A stretch of 64,000 nt of DNA from Pagrus major (Eukaryota; Chordata; Actinopteri; Spariformes; Sparidae): NCBI RefSeq assembly GCF_040436345.1, contig NC_133221.1, positions 2,454,118 through 2,518,117 on the forward strand. The letters run 5' to 3'. How positions within the stretch are numbered: position 1 is the first letter of the stretch; the number at the start of each line of letters is the position of its first letter. Position numbers and translations under genes: made by a program. Below, one piece after another: positions 35,501-44,429 of the stretch. The notes beneath the pieces were generated by a model, which saw only the letters and a program-made list of their open reading frames with translations, was not told the DNA's origin and did not search any database.

Positions 35501-37307
35501 ACATGGTGAAGCAGCATTTAGCTGCTATGCTGCACACAAGTGGAACAAACTACCAGCAGAACTGAGATCAGCCCCAACTGTAAGCACTTTTAAATCCAGG
35601 TTAAAAACATTTCTCTTTTCACGTGCTTATAGCTGAGAACTTAAAACTTTATCTATTTTCTTTTATTTTACTTTTATTTGCTCTTGCTTTTAACTCTGTT
35701 TTCAGTGTTTTGTTTGTTTTTATTTTGTCTTATGCTTCCTTTTTTATGTAAAGCACATTGAGTTGCCTTGGTATGAAATGCGCTATATAAATAAAGATGC
35801 CTTGCCTGCCTTCTGTTTAATTTGTATTTTACACAACGTCCCAACTTCTTTGGAAAGAGCGTTGTATACATATATAGACATATGTAGACATATAGTCTAT
35901 GAGTACATTTCATATTGTAAACAAATAAATATGAGGCATTTTCTAGAGGTAGAGGTAGGAGTAGTTTAGATTCAAGCTGCACCTTAATCAGACACAAGAT
36001 TAAAGTGCTGCTTACAATGTCCTTCTGAGAAGTAGTGGAATAGAAGTACAGAGTGGCAGTAAATGGAAATACTCAAGTACAAGTACAGTACCTCAAAATG
36101 TTACTTCAAAATGTATCTACTGACTTTACACCAATGTGGAAGTGCAAAACTTTCAACCTGCGTGTCATTTACATGTTTGTCAAAAATGGATTTGAGATTA
36201 AAGAAAGACATCAGTGAACTCACATAGGGCACATTGCTTTTATCTACGGTGTCGATCAGGATCCTCACGTCCTCCATGTTGTGTATAGTTGCCAGGTCAG
36301 TGTATTTCTCTCTGCAGTACCTCTGAGCTTCAGGCATGTTCTTCACGTCATAAACAAAATGGTACTGACGAGGGACATGTGATGAGACAGCACTCAGCCC
36401 TGTAGAGACAGACATGCATACTGGTGACATTTGGGTGAAACATGACTTCTATGAATCATCTGGACTTTGTCACGTTGCATTTCAGTGTATTCAGGTGTGT
36501 CGTTGTCTCTGTCAGTAAAATCAGCTGTGGAATGTAACAAAGTCATTTACTTAAGTACTGTACTTAAACTAGTGACAGGGTTGGGGGTGTCTGTTGACAC
36601 TTTAAGGACAATTTGCAGTATTTCTGTTTATGTAACTTTATATTTCTACTCCATTACATTTCACTGTAATATCAGACTTTTACTGCAGTACATTTAATTG
36701 TTATTCAGATTTAGATTTTAGTCTAAAGACACATGACAACCTGAAATACAATAAAATACATAGTTATATATTACACCAGTGTTTCTCTGGGACGTCCCAG
36801 TAACTCAAGTGGTAGAGCATGCGTCTCATGCACAGAGGTAATACATACTAATTAACCGATTGAATCATCCCTAATTGCATTTTTAAGAATAAATGAGAGC
36901 TGTGATTGGTTCCTGCTTTATTCAGACAGATCCCAGTTTATTGTTTTTTGTTTTAAAAGTCAGTTCAGCGTCGAGAAATAATGAGGAACTCAGTGATGGT
37001 TTGTAAACGGCACACACCAAAGCTGGACTGGAAAAAATAGAAAGCTAAAGATTGTAAGAGCTGCAGCCTGACCACAAAATATTTCAGGGTAAAAGAAATC
37101 AAATTCAGAGGATTCAGTTTGCATTAGTCTGTGCGTCAGTCAAAGGAGAAGGATTATATAAATGTGGGACATCATTTTTAATTCAGACTTCTGATGACAG
37201 TTTTGTCCCCACAAGGTTTTGTGCTGTAATAAAAGAATATAAACATCTATAAAACAAATAAACTACTGACCTGATGCAGCCATGATGAGCAGCAGGACTG
37301 CGTCCAT
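26515..37307 (-). CDS. C-type lectin gene I: two CTLDs, Ser/Thr stalk, C-terminal KDEL (383 aa)
   Basis: Secretory-pathway lectin-like protein. Exons, minus strand: 37307-37271, 36399-36224, 29691-29463, 28263-27922, 27589-27452, 27231-27131, 26643-26515. They sum to 1152 bp, open throughout, with all phases matching. Residues 1-~20 form a signal peptide (MDAVLLLIMAASG). CTLD1 spans about 25-145 (RYCREKYTDLAT, WIGL, QQPDN, four canonical Cys). CTLD2 spans about 150-260 (SYCRDHHTDLAS, WIGLF, GQPDN, WWDDPC, four Cys). QPD is the galactose-type sugar motif of the family, but the usual WND is changed (WYD in CTLD1, WDD in CTLD2), so calcium-dependent sugar binding is uncertain. Residues 262-308 are a TSSI/TSST repeat stalk, likely O-glycosylated. 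The charged tail 309-383 ends KKKKKKDEL, an ER-retrieval signal. There is no membrane segment. A 5.2-kb LINE lies antisense in the intron between exons 2 and 3. The exact name is not assigned. Confidence 0.85.
27452..27589 (-). CDS. Ser/Thr-rich stalk exon of lectin gene I (12-bp coding repeat)
   Basis: This 138-bp exon (phase 1-1) lies between the CTLD2 exon and the charged tail. It consists largely of ACATCCAGCAYC repeats encoding TSST/TSSI. It is flanked by near-identical ~66-bp direct repeats at 27248-27313 and 27671-27738. The corresponding interval is missing in unit II. Confidence 0.75.
29180..29389 (+). mobile_element. L2/CR1-like LINE 3' fragment
   Basis: It starts in a degraded piece of reverse transcriptase C-terminal coding sequence (GGACTATTACAATGCTCTTC, cf. 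LDYCNALL) and ends in a 3'UTR with AATAAAGTTTGACTGACTG, a short-repeat tail. It lies in the lectin I intron between exons 3 and 4. The same fragment in unit II is at 48169-48378. Confidence 0.6.
30887..32611 (+). CDS. LINE ORF1 (esterase-like), 574 aa
   Basis: ORF1 of an L2/CR1-type LINE, expected to bind RNA as part of the retrotransposition particle. The start ATG at 30887 is the first in the frame. Residues 1-~40 form a short heptad-like segment, then a basic Ser/Pro-rich region to about 190. An SGNH/GDSL-esterase-like domain lies at about 195-355: TLIVGDG (block I), KVLCFPNDMVSDVS, LIIHTGALD (block III) and DGFSLNKSGVQLLSANI (block V). The positions normally occupied by the nucleophile Ser in GDS, the Asn in block III and the His in the DxxH block read Gly202, Leu and Ser337, so the catalytic residues look lost. 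Four 16-residue repeats (TSSSAPQQVDYPPAPT) follow at about 399-462, then a Pro-rich C-terminus. Confidence 0.88.
   Translation: MPPFSTEDYHKLLQKIAVLETKMHRLEVNVEINGQYGNDTTLPIFQNSEREQANTKLTGTTKARPEPGVNGSKSNSPPWNSLGAKPKHHKIPPSNMGRRLSGRTQHSEMDYDTEWPALPSHRTVSSTPKPRRKQPRTKATSKLPQDTGILLVNRFAPLSQDPDSPKEGSSPRTRERYEAKSDAKGLQRELTTGPQTLIVGDGAVYDIKCFCSKNNTKVLCFPNDMVSDVSKKILKIVAEHPTLKSLIIHTGALDVVKQQSELLKRDFMELINKVQCLNTEVFFSGPPTVRRGDERFSRLMMLNRWLKDTCTAQSLNFIDNFNIFWERRHLFKADGFSLNKSGVQLLSANIFYFLRQAPAVPVKDKRQNNPKQQIRRRSGEGAEIRIDSGGQQTQKEPATSSSAPQQLDYPPASTTSSSAPQQVDYPPAPTTSSSAPQQVDYPPAPTTSSSAPQQVDHPPAPSAQHEESPLAPKAPKGESPPAPTGDSQHSTPRTPSSPQLSSSSPDSPFLDFPDRMKSFLTSGIQLTPRQGLIFFPINPPHRPPPRIPPRQKQPSTKSHRAPPLPRNHHIIESE
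32081..32272 (+). repeat. 48-bp in-frame minisatellite inside LINE ORF1, 4 copies
   Basis: The unit encodes TSSSAPQQVDYPPAPT. The first and last copies differ slightly (LDYPPAST, VDHPPAPS) and the middle two are nearly identical. The array is in frame with ORF1. Confidence 0.9.
32615..35636 (+). pseudogene. LINE ORF2: AP endonuclease plus reverse transcriptase, with N-terminal frameshift
   Basis: Encodes the nicking endonuclease and reverse transcriptase that copy the LINE into DNA. The open frame from 32874 (920 codons, no stop to 35636) covers nearly all of it; its first ATG is codon 8. Endonuclease motifs: SETW near the start, GDFN at residues ~125-128, SDHF at ~187-190. Reverse transcriptase motifs: NYRPISNLPF, FQSGFRPHHSTETAL, DLSAAFDTVDH, GVPQGSVLGPLLF, and the catalytic YADD at ~645-648. 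The C-terminal WLPVSYRIDFK and WNKLPAELR blocks are typical of L2. The first ~80 codons (32615-~32850, ending in TRLALLN) are in another frame; the join near 32850 looks like a 2-nt loss. This copy is therefore probably inactive unless complemented. Confidence 0.85.
36789..36838 (+). repeat. tRNA-derived SINE head fragment
   Basis: GGGACGTCCCAGTAACTCAA followed by GTGGTAGAGCATGCGTCTCATGC resembles the 5' half of a tRNA with an A box; no B box follows. The unit II copy is at 50328-50377. Confidence 0.55.
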
Positions 37308-37430
37308 CTTCGTCGGCTCTCTGTTCGTTCTGATGTGAGACGTCAGACTTGTGGCTGTTGATGTAGCTCATTAAAGCTGACACTGCTTCAACACAATACG
37401 TCACTGTCCACCTGTGATTTGCATTGTTGG
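37271..37430 (-). promoter_or_regulatory. Exon 1 and proximal promoter of lectin gene I (octamer, CRE-like, E-box)
   Basis: Upstream of the ATG at 37307-37305, the minus strand has an octamer ATGCAAAT (37424-37417), an E-box CAGGTG (about 37415-37410) and a CRE-like TGACGTA (37404-37398). The octamer and E-box are conserved at all four exon 1 copies (37.3, 39.5, 52.3, 56.2 kb). The CRE-like site reads TGATGTA at 52.4 kb. Confidence 0.45.
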
Positions 37431-37576
37431 GAGCTGTAAACTTCGAGTACGCTGCTAAAACTGAACTTTACCCTTTATGCATGACATGGTTTGCATCCTT
37501 CATTTGGCTATCACAATGTTTATGACAAGGACACACACAAGAACAACACATTCATGGAAAATTTCATTACACATAC

Positions 37577-37639
37577 CTTAATGTTCGTGCCAGACTGGGT
37601 CCATGGGATTCTTTGCTGAGTCTCAGCCTCATCCCAGCG
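37577..37639 (-). CDS. 63-bp symmetric exon of the lectin array (copy 1)
   Basis: Acceptor TTTTACAG and donor GTATGT frame a 63-bp, phase 0-0 exon encoding RWDEAETQQRIPW and eight more residues. It lies ~270 bp upstream of a signal-peptide exon. It is most easily read as a remnant of an upstream lectin gene whose exon 2 (38605-38757) also ends in phase 0. It could splice in frame to exon 3 of lectin I. Copies: 39769-39831, 52603-52665, 56495-56557. Confidence 0.5.
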
Positions 37640-38604
37640 CTGTAAAACAACATAGAGATACTCTGTCACACGTAAAAGTCGTGTGTTCATAATTTTATTT
37701 TTTATAATTTTATTTGAGTAAAAGTAGGATTGAAATGTGATTAATGTATCAAAAGTAAAAGTACTCATACTTCTGAAAAATGCCCTTGAGATGTGACAAA
37801 CTGTGAACTAAAAGCAGCCCAATTGAGATAAATTGCTATAATAAGCCGAATTTATCAAATAAGATACATGCTGGAATTATTCTATGCAAATCAAAGTTAA
37901 GCTAACTCTTAATTGTTGTCAGGAATGTTAAAGGTGCTTCGGCTGCACAAACAGCCACAGACCGTTTGTTTGAAGAAATGCAAGGTTGTCATAAATAACT
38001 GGACAAACAGGTGATTTTAGTGTTTCAAGAGACCAAACGAATCTGTAACAGAGTTTATCAAACACCCTCAGAGAGTGTAGGAATCTAGTGAAGCCATAAA
38101 AATGGACCATTGTGAAACAGAACAAACTCTAATGAATGGCTGATTGTCTATGATAGAGACTGTCTTTAAAATAAGAGATCTTTTAGAGATCAGACAGACT
38201 TGAAGCCTCAGAGAAAAGTGCTCCTGATGAAGGAAGCAGCCCTCCTCCCCTCACAACAGCTCAGAGGACAGCAGAGGGAGGAGCCCCACAAACAACACAC
38301 ACACACTCACACACAGAGAGAAAAGAGGAACTGTAGACCAGAATAGACGAGATGATCAGATATGATTTTCATACACTGAGGTACGTGTCAGGCAGCAGGT
38401 CTAACAGGTGTCAGGTGACCAGGCCGCTGTACCATCTTCTCTCACACCATGTTTAACACGTATAGAAATCTTACCAACGACAGGCAGAAATCCACATTAC
38501 TTCTGTGGACAAACCACCAGAATAAAGTGAGTTTCAACCTGCCGGCCTGATGTTTACGTAATCGTCAGAAATGTGTTTGAGATGAGAGAGAAAGGTGAAC
38601 TCAC

Positions 38605-38757
38605 GTGGCTGTATTCAGAGTCCACCATTGAGCTTTTATCTGCCGTGTCGTTCAGGATCTTCACGTCCTCCATGTTGTCTGTAGTTGCCAGGTGTGTGTT
38701 TTTCTCTGCAGCACCTCTGAGCTTCAGTCACGTTCTTCAGGACATAAAGAAAATGCT
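38605..38757 (-). pseudogene. Broken lectin exon 2 (CTLD1 N-terminal half)
   Basis: It encodes a relative of the lectin exon 2 ([12 protein letters not shown], then [18 protein letters not shown] with the donor at 38604). The 5' part with its acceptor is missing, and a 2-nt loss in a GT run (HTHLATT region, about 38692-38700) shifts the frame. It is a remnant of a neighbouring lectin copy. Confidence 0.7.
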
Positions 38758-38849
38758 ATTTTCATTATCTTATGAAATTGTGTGCAATTGATTTTCATGT
38801 GTTACCTCTAAATGTTTAACTGTTTCAACCCTAAACGTATTAACAGATA

Positions 38850-39060
38850 CAGTACTGTGCAAAAGTTTTAGGCAGGTGTGAAGAAATGCTGTAAACTATG
38901 AATGCTTTCAAAAATATAAATAATAATTGTTTATTTTTATCAATTTACAAATTGCAAAGTGAGCGAACAAAAGAAAAATCTAAATCAAATCAATATTTGG
39001 TGTTACGACCCTTTGCCTTCAAACCAGCATCAATTCTTTGCCGCCACGCCTCACGCGAGG
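38850..39060. mobile_element. Tc1/mariner-type transposon end fragment
   Basis: CAGTACTGTGCAAAAGTTTT followed by the internal words GAATGCTTTCAAAAATA and ATCAATATTTGGTGTTACGA matches the end of a common fish Tc1-like element. Copies: 53788-54003 and, longer, 62285-62712. Confidence 0.6.
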
Positions 39061-39119
39061 TGTGTTTGGAGTATAAGTATTGGATCCCCATTAAGTACTG
39101 GATTTCATTGGATTCCATT

Positions 39120-39352
39120 ACTGGATTTATTGTATGTTTGGATTTAGGATCTACAGTATGATTGGATATGGGATCTATTGGGACTTGGGATCTACTGCAT
39201 GATTGGATATGGGATCTATTGGGACCTGGGATCTACACTATGATTGGATATGGGATCTATTGGGACCTGGGGTCTACTGCATGATTGGATATGGGATCTA
39301 CTGCATGATTGGATATGGGATCTACTGCATGATTGGATATGGGGTCCAATGC
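39120..39352. repeat. 24/41-bp minisatellite, short allele
   Basis: Alternating units built on GGGATCTACTGCATGATTGG and an extended form with CTATTGGGACCTGG. The homologous array in unit II is about 2.0 kb (54065-56085). Confidence 0.85.
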
Positions 39353-39462
39353 ATAATGGTACATCGTTTTTAATTTAGACTTCTGATGACAGTTTTGTCC
39401 CCACAAGGTTTTGTGCTGTAATAAAAGAATATAAACATCTATAAAACAAATAAACTACTGAC

Positions 39463-39499
39463 CTGATGCAGCCATGATGAGCAGCAGGACTGCGTCCAT
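39463..39499 (-). CDS. Extra lectin signal-peptide exon 1 (unit I, upstream copy)
   Basis: Encodes MDAVLLLIMAAS with a donor in phase 1, identical to exon 1 of lectin I, and with the same promoter motifs. Its own downstream exon 2 (38605-38757) is broken, so it is either an orphan or an alternative first exon that could splice in phase to lectin I exon 2 at 36399. Confidence 0.6.
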
Positions 39500-39768
39500 C
39501 TTCGTCGGCTCTCTGTTCGTTCTGATGTGAGACGTCAGACTTGTGGCTGTTGATGTAGCTCATTAAAGCTGACACTGCTTCAACACAATACGTCACTGTC
39601 CACCTGTGATTTGCATTGTTGGGAGCTGTAAACTTCGAGTACGCTGCTAAAACTGAACTTTACCCTTTATGCATGACATGGTTTGCATCCTTCATTTGGC
39701 TATCACAATGTTTATGACAAGGACACACACAAGAACAACATATTAATGGAAAATTTCATTACACATAC

Positions 39769-39831
39769 CTTAATGTTCGTGCCAGACTGGGTCCATGGGA
39801 TTCTTTGCTGAGTCTCAGCCTCATCCCAGCA
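39769..39831 (-). CDS. 63-bp symmetric exon (copy 2)
   Basis: Same as 37577-37639, with the first codon changed from CGC to TGC (Arg to Cys). Acceptor and donor are intact. Confidence 0.45.
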
Positions 39832-40296
39832 CTGTAAAACAACAGAGAGATACTCTGTCACACGTAAAAGTCGTGTGTTCATAATTTTATTTGAGTAAAA
39901 GTAGGATTGAAATGTGATTAATGTATCAAAAGTAAAAGTACTCATACTTCTGAAAAACGCCCCTGTGAGGGATACATTTTATTATTGATGCACACATACA
40001 TGCAATATATTTATTTGTTGATTATATTTTGTATCAATCTGAATCTGATGGTCACTTAAAATTTAAAATATGTGTAGTACAGTGAAAAGTATAAACCCCT
40101 GAAATGTAGAGGTGTAGATGTTTACAGGTACAAGTGACACATGATGAAAGAAGCAGAGACCTTGAGATGTGACAAACTGAACTAAAAGCAGCCCAACTGA
40201 GATAAATTGCTACAAAAGAGAAAAGTGCTCCTGATGAAGGAAGCAGCCCTCCTCCCCTCACAACGGCTCAGAGGACAGCAGAGGGAGGAGCCCCAC

Positions 40297-40301
40297 ACAC
40301 A

Positions 40302-40334
<33 letters not shown>

Positions 40335-40380
40335 CACACTCACACACACACTCACACTCACACACACTCACACACACAGA
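40297..40380. repeat. CA/CACT microsatellite
   Basis: (CA)n mixed with CACTCA. Homologous tracts at 53200-53262 and 57025-57110 differ in length. Confidence 0.9.
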
Positions 40381-40663
40381 AAAGAGGAACTGTAGACCAG
40401 AATAGACGAGATGATCAGATATGATTTTCATACACTGAGGTACGTGTCAGGCAGCAGGTCTAACAGGTGTCAGGTGACCAGGCCGCTGTACCATCTTCTC
40501 TCACACCATGTTTAACACGTATAGAAATCTGACCAACGACAGGCAGAAATCCACATTACTTCTGTGGACAAACCACCAGAATAAAGTGAGTTTCAACCTG
40601 CCGGCCTGACGTTTACGTAATCGTCAGAAATGTGTTTGAGATGAGAGAGAAAGGTGAACTCAC

Positions 40664-40843
40664 GTGGCTGTATTCAGAGTCCACCATTGAGCTTTTATCT
40701 GCCGTGTCGTTCAGGATCTTCACGTCCTCCATGTTGTCTGTAGTTGCCAGGTGTGTGTGTTTTTCTCTGCAGCACCTCTGAGCTTCAGTCACGTTCTGCA
40801 ACATGGTGCTGACGGTGAACATGTGATGAGACAGCACTCAGCC
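40664..40843 (-). pseudogene. Frameshifted lectin exon 2 (unit I, distal copy)
   Basis: Acceptor TTCCTGCAG and donor GTGAGT are intact. The exon starts GLSAVSSHV and later reads [21 protein letters not shown] in a different frame, because about 11 nt are lost before the NVTEAQ segment. At 180 bp it breaks the phase rule of functional exon 2 (176 or 182 bp). A near-identical copy is at 57394-57573. Confidence 0.65.
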
Positions 40844-41123
40844 CTGCAGGAACAACAGGACGACAACATGAGATTGTTGAAACGTCACATTTCTGTGTGT
40901 TCAGGTGTCGTTATAGGAAAATCAGAGGTGGAATGAAAAACAGTTGCGTAAAGAACAGTTTTGAGTATTTCTGATTGTTTCTGACATTTCACACTTCAGT
41001 GTCGTACTTTTACTGCAGCACATCTCCTTAAAAAATGCCTGAGGGCCTCCTGTGTGTGAGAGCGAGAGACATGATGCACATGAAGAGTCAAAGCTGACAG
41101 GGTTGTACACATTGTGTACTTAC

Positions 41124-42141
41124 TCAAAAGGCTGTGTGGCCCTTTGACCTCCTGAACAATGAACAACAAGACATCACCCACACAGCCTCATAAACAACTG
41201 GAGAACAAGTCATCAACTAGCAAAGTCATGATGTTGTTTCAAAGAGACCACAGAGCCGCATTTAGCTCAGCAGGGAAACACAAGAGAGGAGCAAATGGTC
41301 ACTAAGTGTCTGAAGCCAGCGCTGCTCGCTAACGCAGCCGCTGTGACCTGGATCTATACACACACACTGATGTTATAACGCAGCTGCACAACTACACACG
41401 CTGTGATAACAAGTCAGCAAGCTCCCTAAATAATGTCCCCGACATAACTTCATCATGTTTGCTCCAGGCAGACAGGCGCAGTCCATCCACAGCCTCTTAC
41501 CGCAGCTTCCGCTCTCCCTCCGCTGTCGCCGCCAGCGCCGTCATCTCTCTCTCGCCTCGGCCTCGCCTCGTCCCCCTCACGGTCACCTCCATCATCATCG
41601 GCCGCCAGTGCTGCCACAGGTGCGGAGGCTGCTCCACCTGCTCCACAACTTACTTTTAACCTGGATACTGGACAGACATTCACTCCGGAGACACCCAGCG
41701 GCGTCTCTTCCTCAGTGTCCCGCAGTGTCGGCAGCAGCAGGACGGTCAGCCGCCTCCCGGAACCTCGCGCTGCGCTGGAGGCTGAATGGGTCGGTCCAGC
41801 CTTCGGAGCGTTTCCTGGCTGCGTCACCAGGTGTTCATGCAGTAAAGTCTGTTCTGGTCCAAATCTATCAAACGTCTACATTTATTTGTGTGTGTACAAT
41901 GTGTCAAATCTAAACTGAATGATCAACATTACAAAATAAACATTAACCCATCGGTGAATAACAACTATATTTACCATCGCATTACCAGCGTCACGTATTT
42001 TAACTGAAAGTTAAAATTTGGAGGTTTTATAGTCCCTTGAAGTTCAACACATCTGGCGTCGGATGTTCAAAAGAGTAAAAACCGAGTATAAACCCAAGAC
42101 TCACACTTGAATGTCGTGTCTGCGCCACTTGATGTCGCCAT
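41124..42141 (-). other. CpG-rich block with candidate first exons of an unknown minus-strand gene
   Basis: 41455-41840 is CpG-rich. On the minus strand strong donors occur at 41501/41500 (CTGCG|gtaagag), 41124/41123 (TTTTGA|gtaagt, closing a 28-bp acceptor-bounded exon) and 42107 (CAA|gtgtgag). The last follows ATG at 42141 in good context (AAAATGG), encoding MATSSGADTTF. Upstream CGCGCGCCGCCGCTCAG looks like a promoter. I cannot join these into a convincing protein. The block is duplicated at 57854-58871. Confidence 0.35.
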
Positions 42142-42224
42142 TTTCTCTTTCTTTCCCGCTTCTGTTTCGGGACTGAGCGGCGGCGCGCAAAGGATCTTGG
42201 GATATGTGAGGTCGCGAAGGACAG

Positions 42225-43980
42225 TAGCGGTGCGTCCTCCAGAAAGAGGGAATCACCCTTCGCGCGGCGTTGTGACGTAACTGGCCTTCAAACGCGCCCT
42301 TCGAAGGCCGCAACACAGTTTCTCCGCGCTGACTTCATGATGTTAGTGAATATTATGATTTAAAAAGACTGATTTCATGTAGCACACTTATTCTGATTGC
42401 TAATGAGTTCTGTATTGTGCAGAAATATTTTAATAAGGTAACATCTTTTTTTTCAATAGCTTCCGTGTCACGTGACCCAGTGACTCCAGACCGATGCCGG
42501 ATTGTATCACTACATGTGACAAATGAGACTCCTCTGTTTCTATTATATTTTAATGCTTCTTTTATTCTATATGAACATTTATTATGAAAATTCAGCAGTT
42601 TTTTCCAATAGCTTCCGTGTCATGTGACCCAGGTACTGAAACCATCACCATTTTACTAAAGAGGACAAATGGGACTGTTGTGTCTTCTCAGCACATTTCA
42701 GAGGAACTCAGACGCTTGTCTTTGTCGGGGGATGTGGTTTCTGACCCACCACTCTTTGTTTCCAACAATCACGGAGATCTCTGTTACGTTGCATCACGTC
42801 CATTTATTTTTGTAATGTACCGCGTTCAGTATCGTAAACATAAACTTTCTCCTTACACAGTAACACAAAGCTTGCGTGGGTGTGTGTGTGTGTGGTCATA
42901 AGACATCACCGAGCTCCTCTTCTCACCATGACGTCAACACCTGTCTGCAGCCACGTGTCACTCCCACCTGGCGACCACAGGTGCAGTACATATTAAAGGA
43001 CAGCAGGGGGACACTTCAACATACACATACATGAATAATATCAGAATATTCAAGTAAATACTCTTACACCCATCAAGGTAATTAATCGGACAGTAACATC
43101 ATAATAGTGAAACTGAATAAAGTAACATGGCTCTAACAGGGACACACCTCTTTATGAAACTTTAATGCTCCTTTATTTTATAGGAATGTTTATTTTGAAA
43201 ATTCAGCAGTTTCTTCCAATAGTTTCTATATGACGTCACCCAGTGACTCCAGCCCGATGCCGGATTGTATTACTGAGTGGGACAAATAAGACACATCTGT
43301 TTGTTTTGTTATTTACCTGCTTCTTCTGTTTTATATGAAGATTTATTATGAAAATTCAGCAATTTTTTCAATAGGGTCCATGTTATGTGACCCAGGTGCC
43401 GAGTTGTATCACTACACAGGCCACACCTCCTTTTATTGGATCACTGTATTAGTTGTGCATATGACAACAAGGAACTTGAAGAATAAATGTGGTTAACTGG
43501 TGGTAAATATTATGCCAATAAAAGTAAATACAGTAAACGTTTGAGTTTATAATGCCCAGTGCAAACGTGTTGAGAGAAACAGATGAATTACAGATAAAAA
43601 CAAACATTTTCCTTTGTTTTGAGGGCAACGTACATTTTTGTGTTTAAAATTGAATCCACTGACCTTTGGACACCTTTGTAAAGTACGGAGCCCCCAAAGG
43701 ATCATTGTGACCATGAGCCCCTCAGAGGGCTCAGGATCCAGATCCTTAACTCCAGTAAAAGTACTGTGACAAAACAAGTTAGAGTCAGACATTCTGACTC
43801 ACTACTACTCCTCTTACTACCAAGTTACATTCCACCTCTGCATCCTGTAAATCCAGAAGATTCATCAATGAACCCAAGTTAATAACTGAAGAAATGATTG
43901 AGCTCAACTCATTATGAAATGTTCACTCATCATCACGTTCATAAAAACATCAACTGGATATTATTTTCATTTCATAACAG
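42225..43980. repeat. Unit I-specific spacer with dispersed ~150-bp repeat
   Basis: A segment containing TTATTATGAAAATTCAGCAG, a CAATAGCTTCCGTGTCA-like phrase and GTGACCCAGTGACTCCAG recurs near 42459, 42604, 43213 and 43368. A 105-codon open frame at 42584-42901 crosses one repeat and has no known motif. No gene is seen. Confidence 0.5.
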
Positions 43981-44429
43981 ACTTTAAAAAAACTCAGAGT
44001 TGTTCTGACATTTTCTCAAACCACACTTCTTTATTTAATTTCACACTTTTTATAAGGACACACTTTATTTCACTGTCATTTCTCACATTTCATTGACAGT
44101 GGTGTTGTCACCGCCCCCGTCATCCATCAGCCAATCACATGCGCCGCCTCACTTCAACTAGCAAACTGAAGGAGTGCTAATTTAGCCAGTTAGCTCCTGT
44201 TAGCTGGAGCAACAACATCAGAGTCATTCTGAATCAACCAACTAGAGGCTGCTGCTGTAAATACACACAGACTGGCTCAACAGACTGAAAGGTGAGGTGC
44301 TGAATATCACTCTGAAATGAACAAAGACTTTTCATTTTAAAGATTCTTCAAACATTAAAGCTCATCTTTTTAATGTTTTCTTCACTGCAGTTTCCTCCAG
44401 TCAGTTCTTATCTCATCTAACCTGCAGTC

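Larger units (their letters stand above)
30645..35810 (+). mobile_element. Full-length L2-clade non-LTR retrotransposon (LINE), 5,166 bp
   Basis: It is absent from the matching place in unit II (49337-49347), which gives exact ends. A 4-bp target duplication TTCT lies at 30641-30644 and 35811-35814. It has a 5'UTR, ORF1 30887-32611, ORF2 about 32615-35636, and a 3'UTR ending ATAAATAAAGATGCCTTGCC with a TGCC-type tail and no long poly(A). It lies in the lectin I intron between exons 2 and 3, opposite to the gene. It inserted after the lectin unit was duplicated. Confidence 0.92.
25308..43980. repeat. Tandem segmental duplication unit I (C-type lectin unit)
   Basis: It is collinear with 43993-62716 (unit II), and the first part with 62717-64000 (unit III). 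The repeat distance is about 18.4-18.7 kb. Differences between units: the L2 LINE 30645-35810 only in I; a piggyBac remnant only in II; minisatellite lengths; a stalk exon only in I; unique 42225-43980 in I against inserted 58957-62712 in II. Confidence 0.85.

Noticed and set aside
41455-41913. Plus-strand 152-codon Arg/Leu/Pro-rich frame in the CpG-rich block
   Set aside because: GC-rich sequence gives long open frames on both strands; no splice logic or known motif favours this one.
42584-42901. 105-codon open frame MKIQQFFPIASVSC...
   Set aside because: It starts inside a dispersed repeat present four times nearby and has no recognisable domain; kept only as part of the spacer description.
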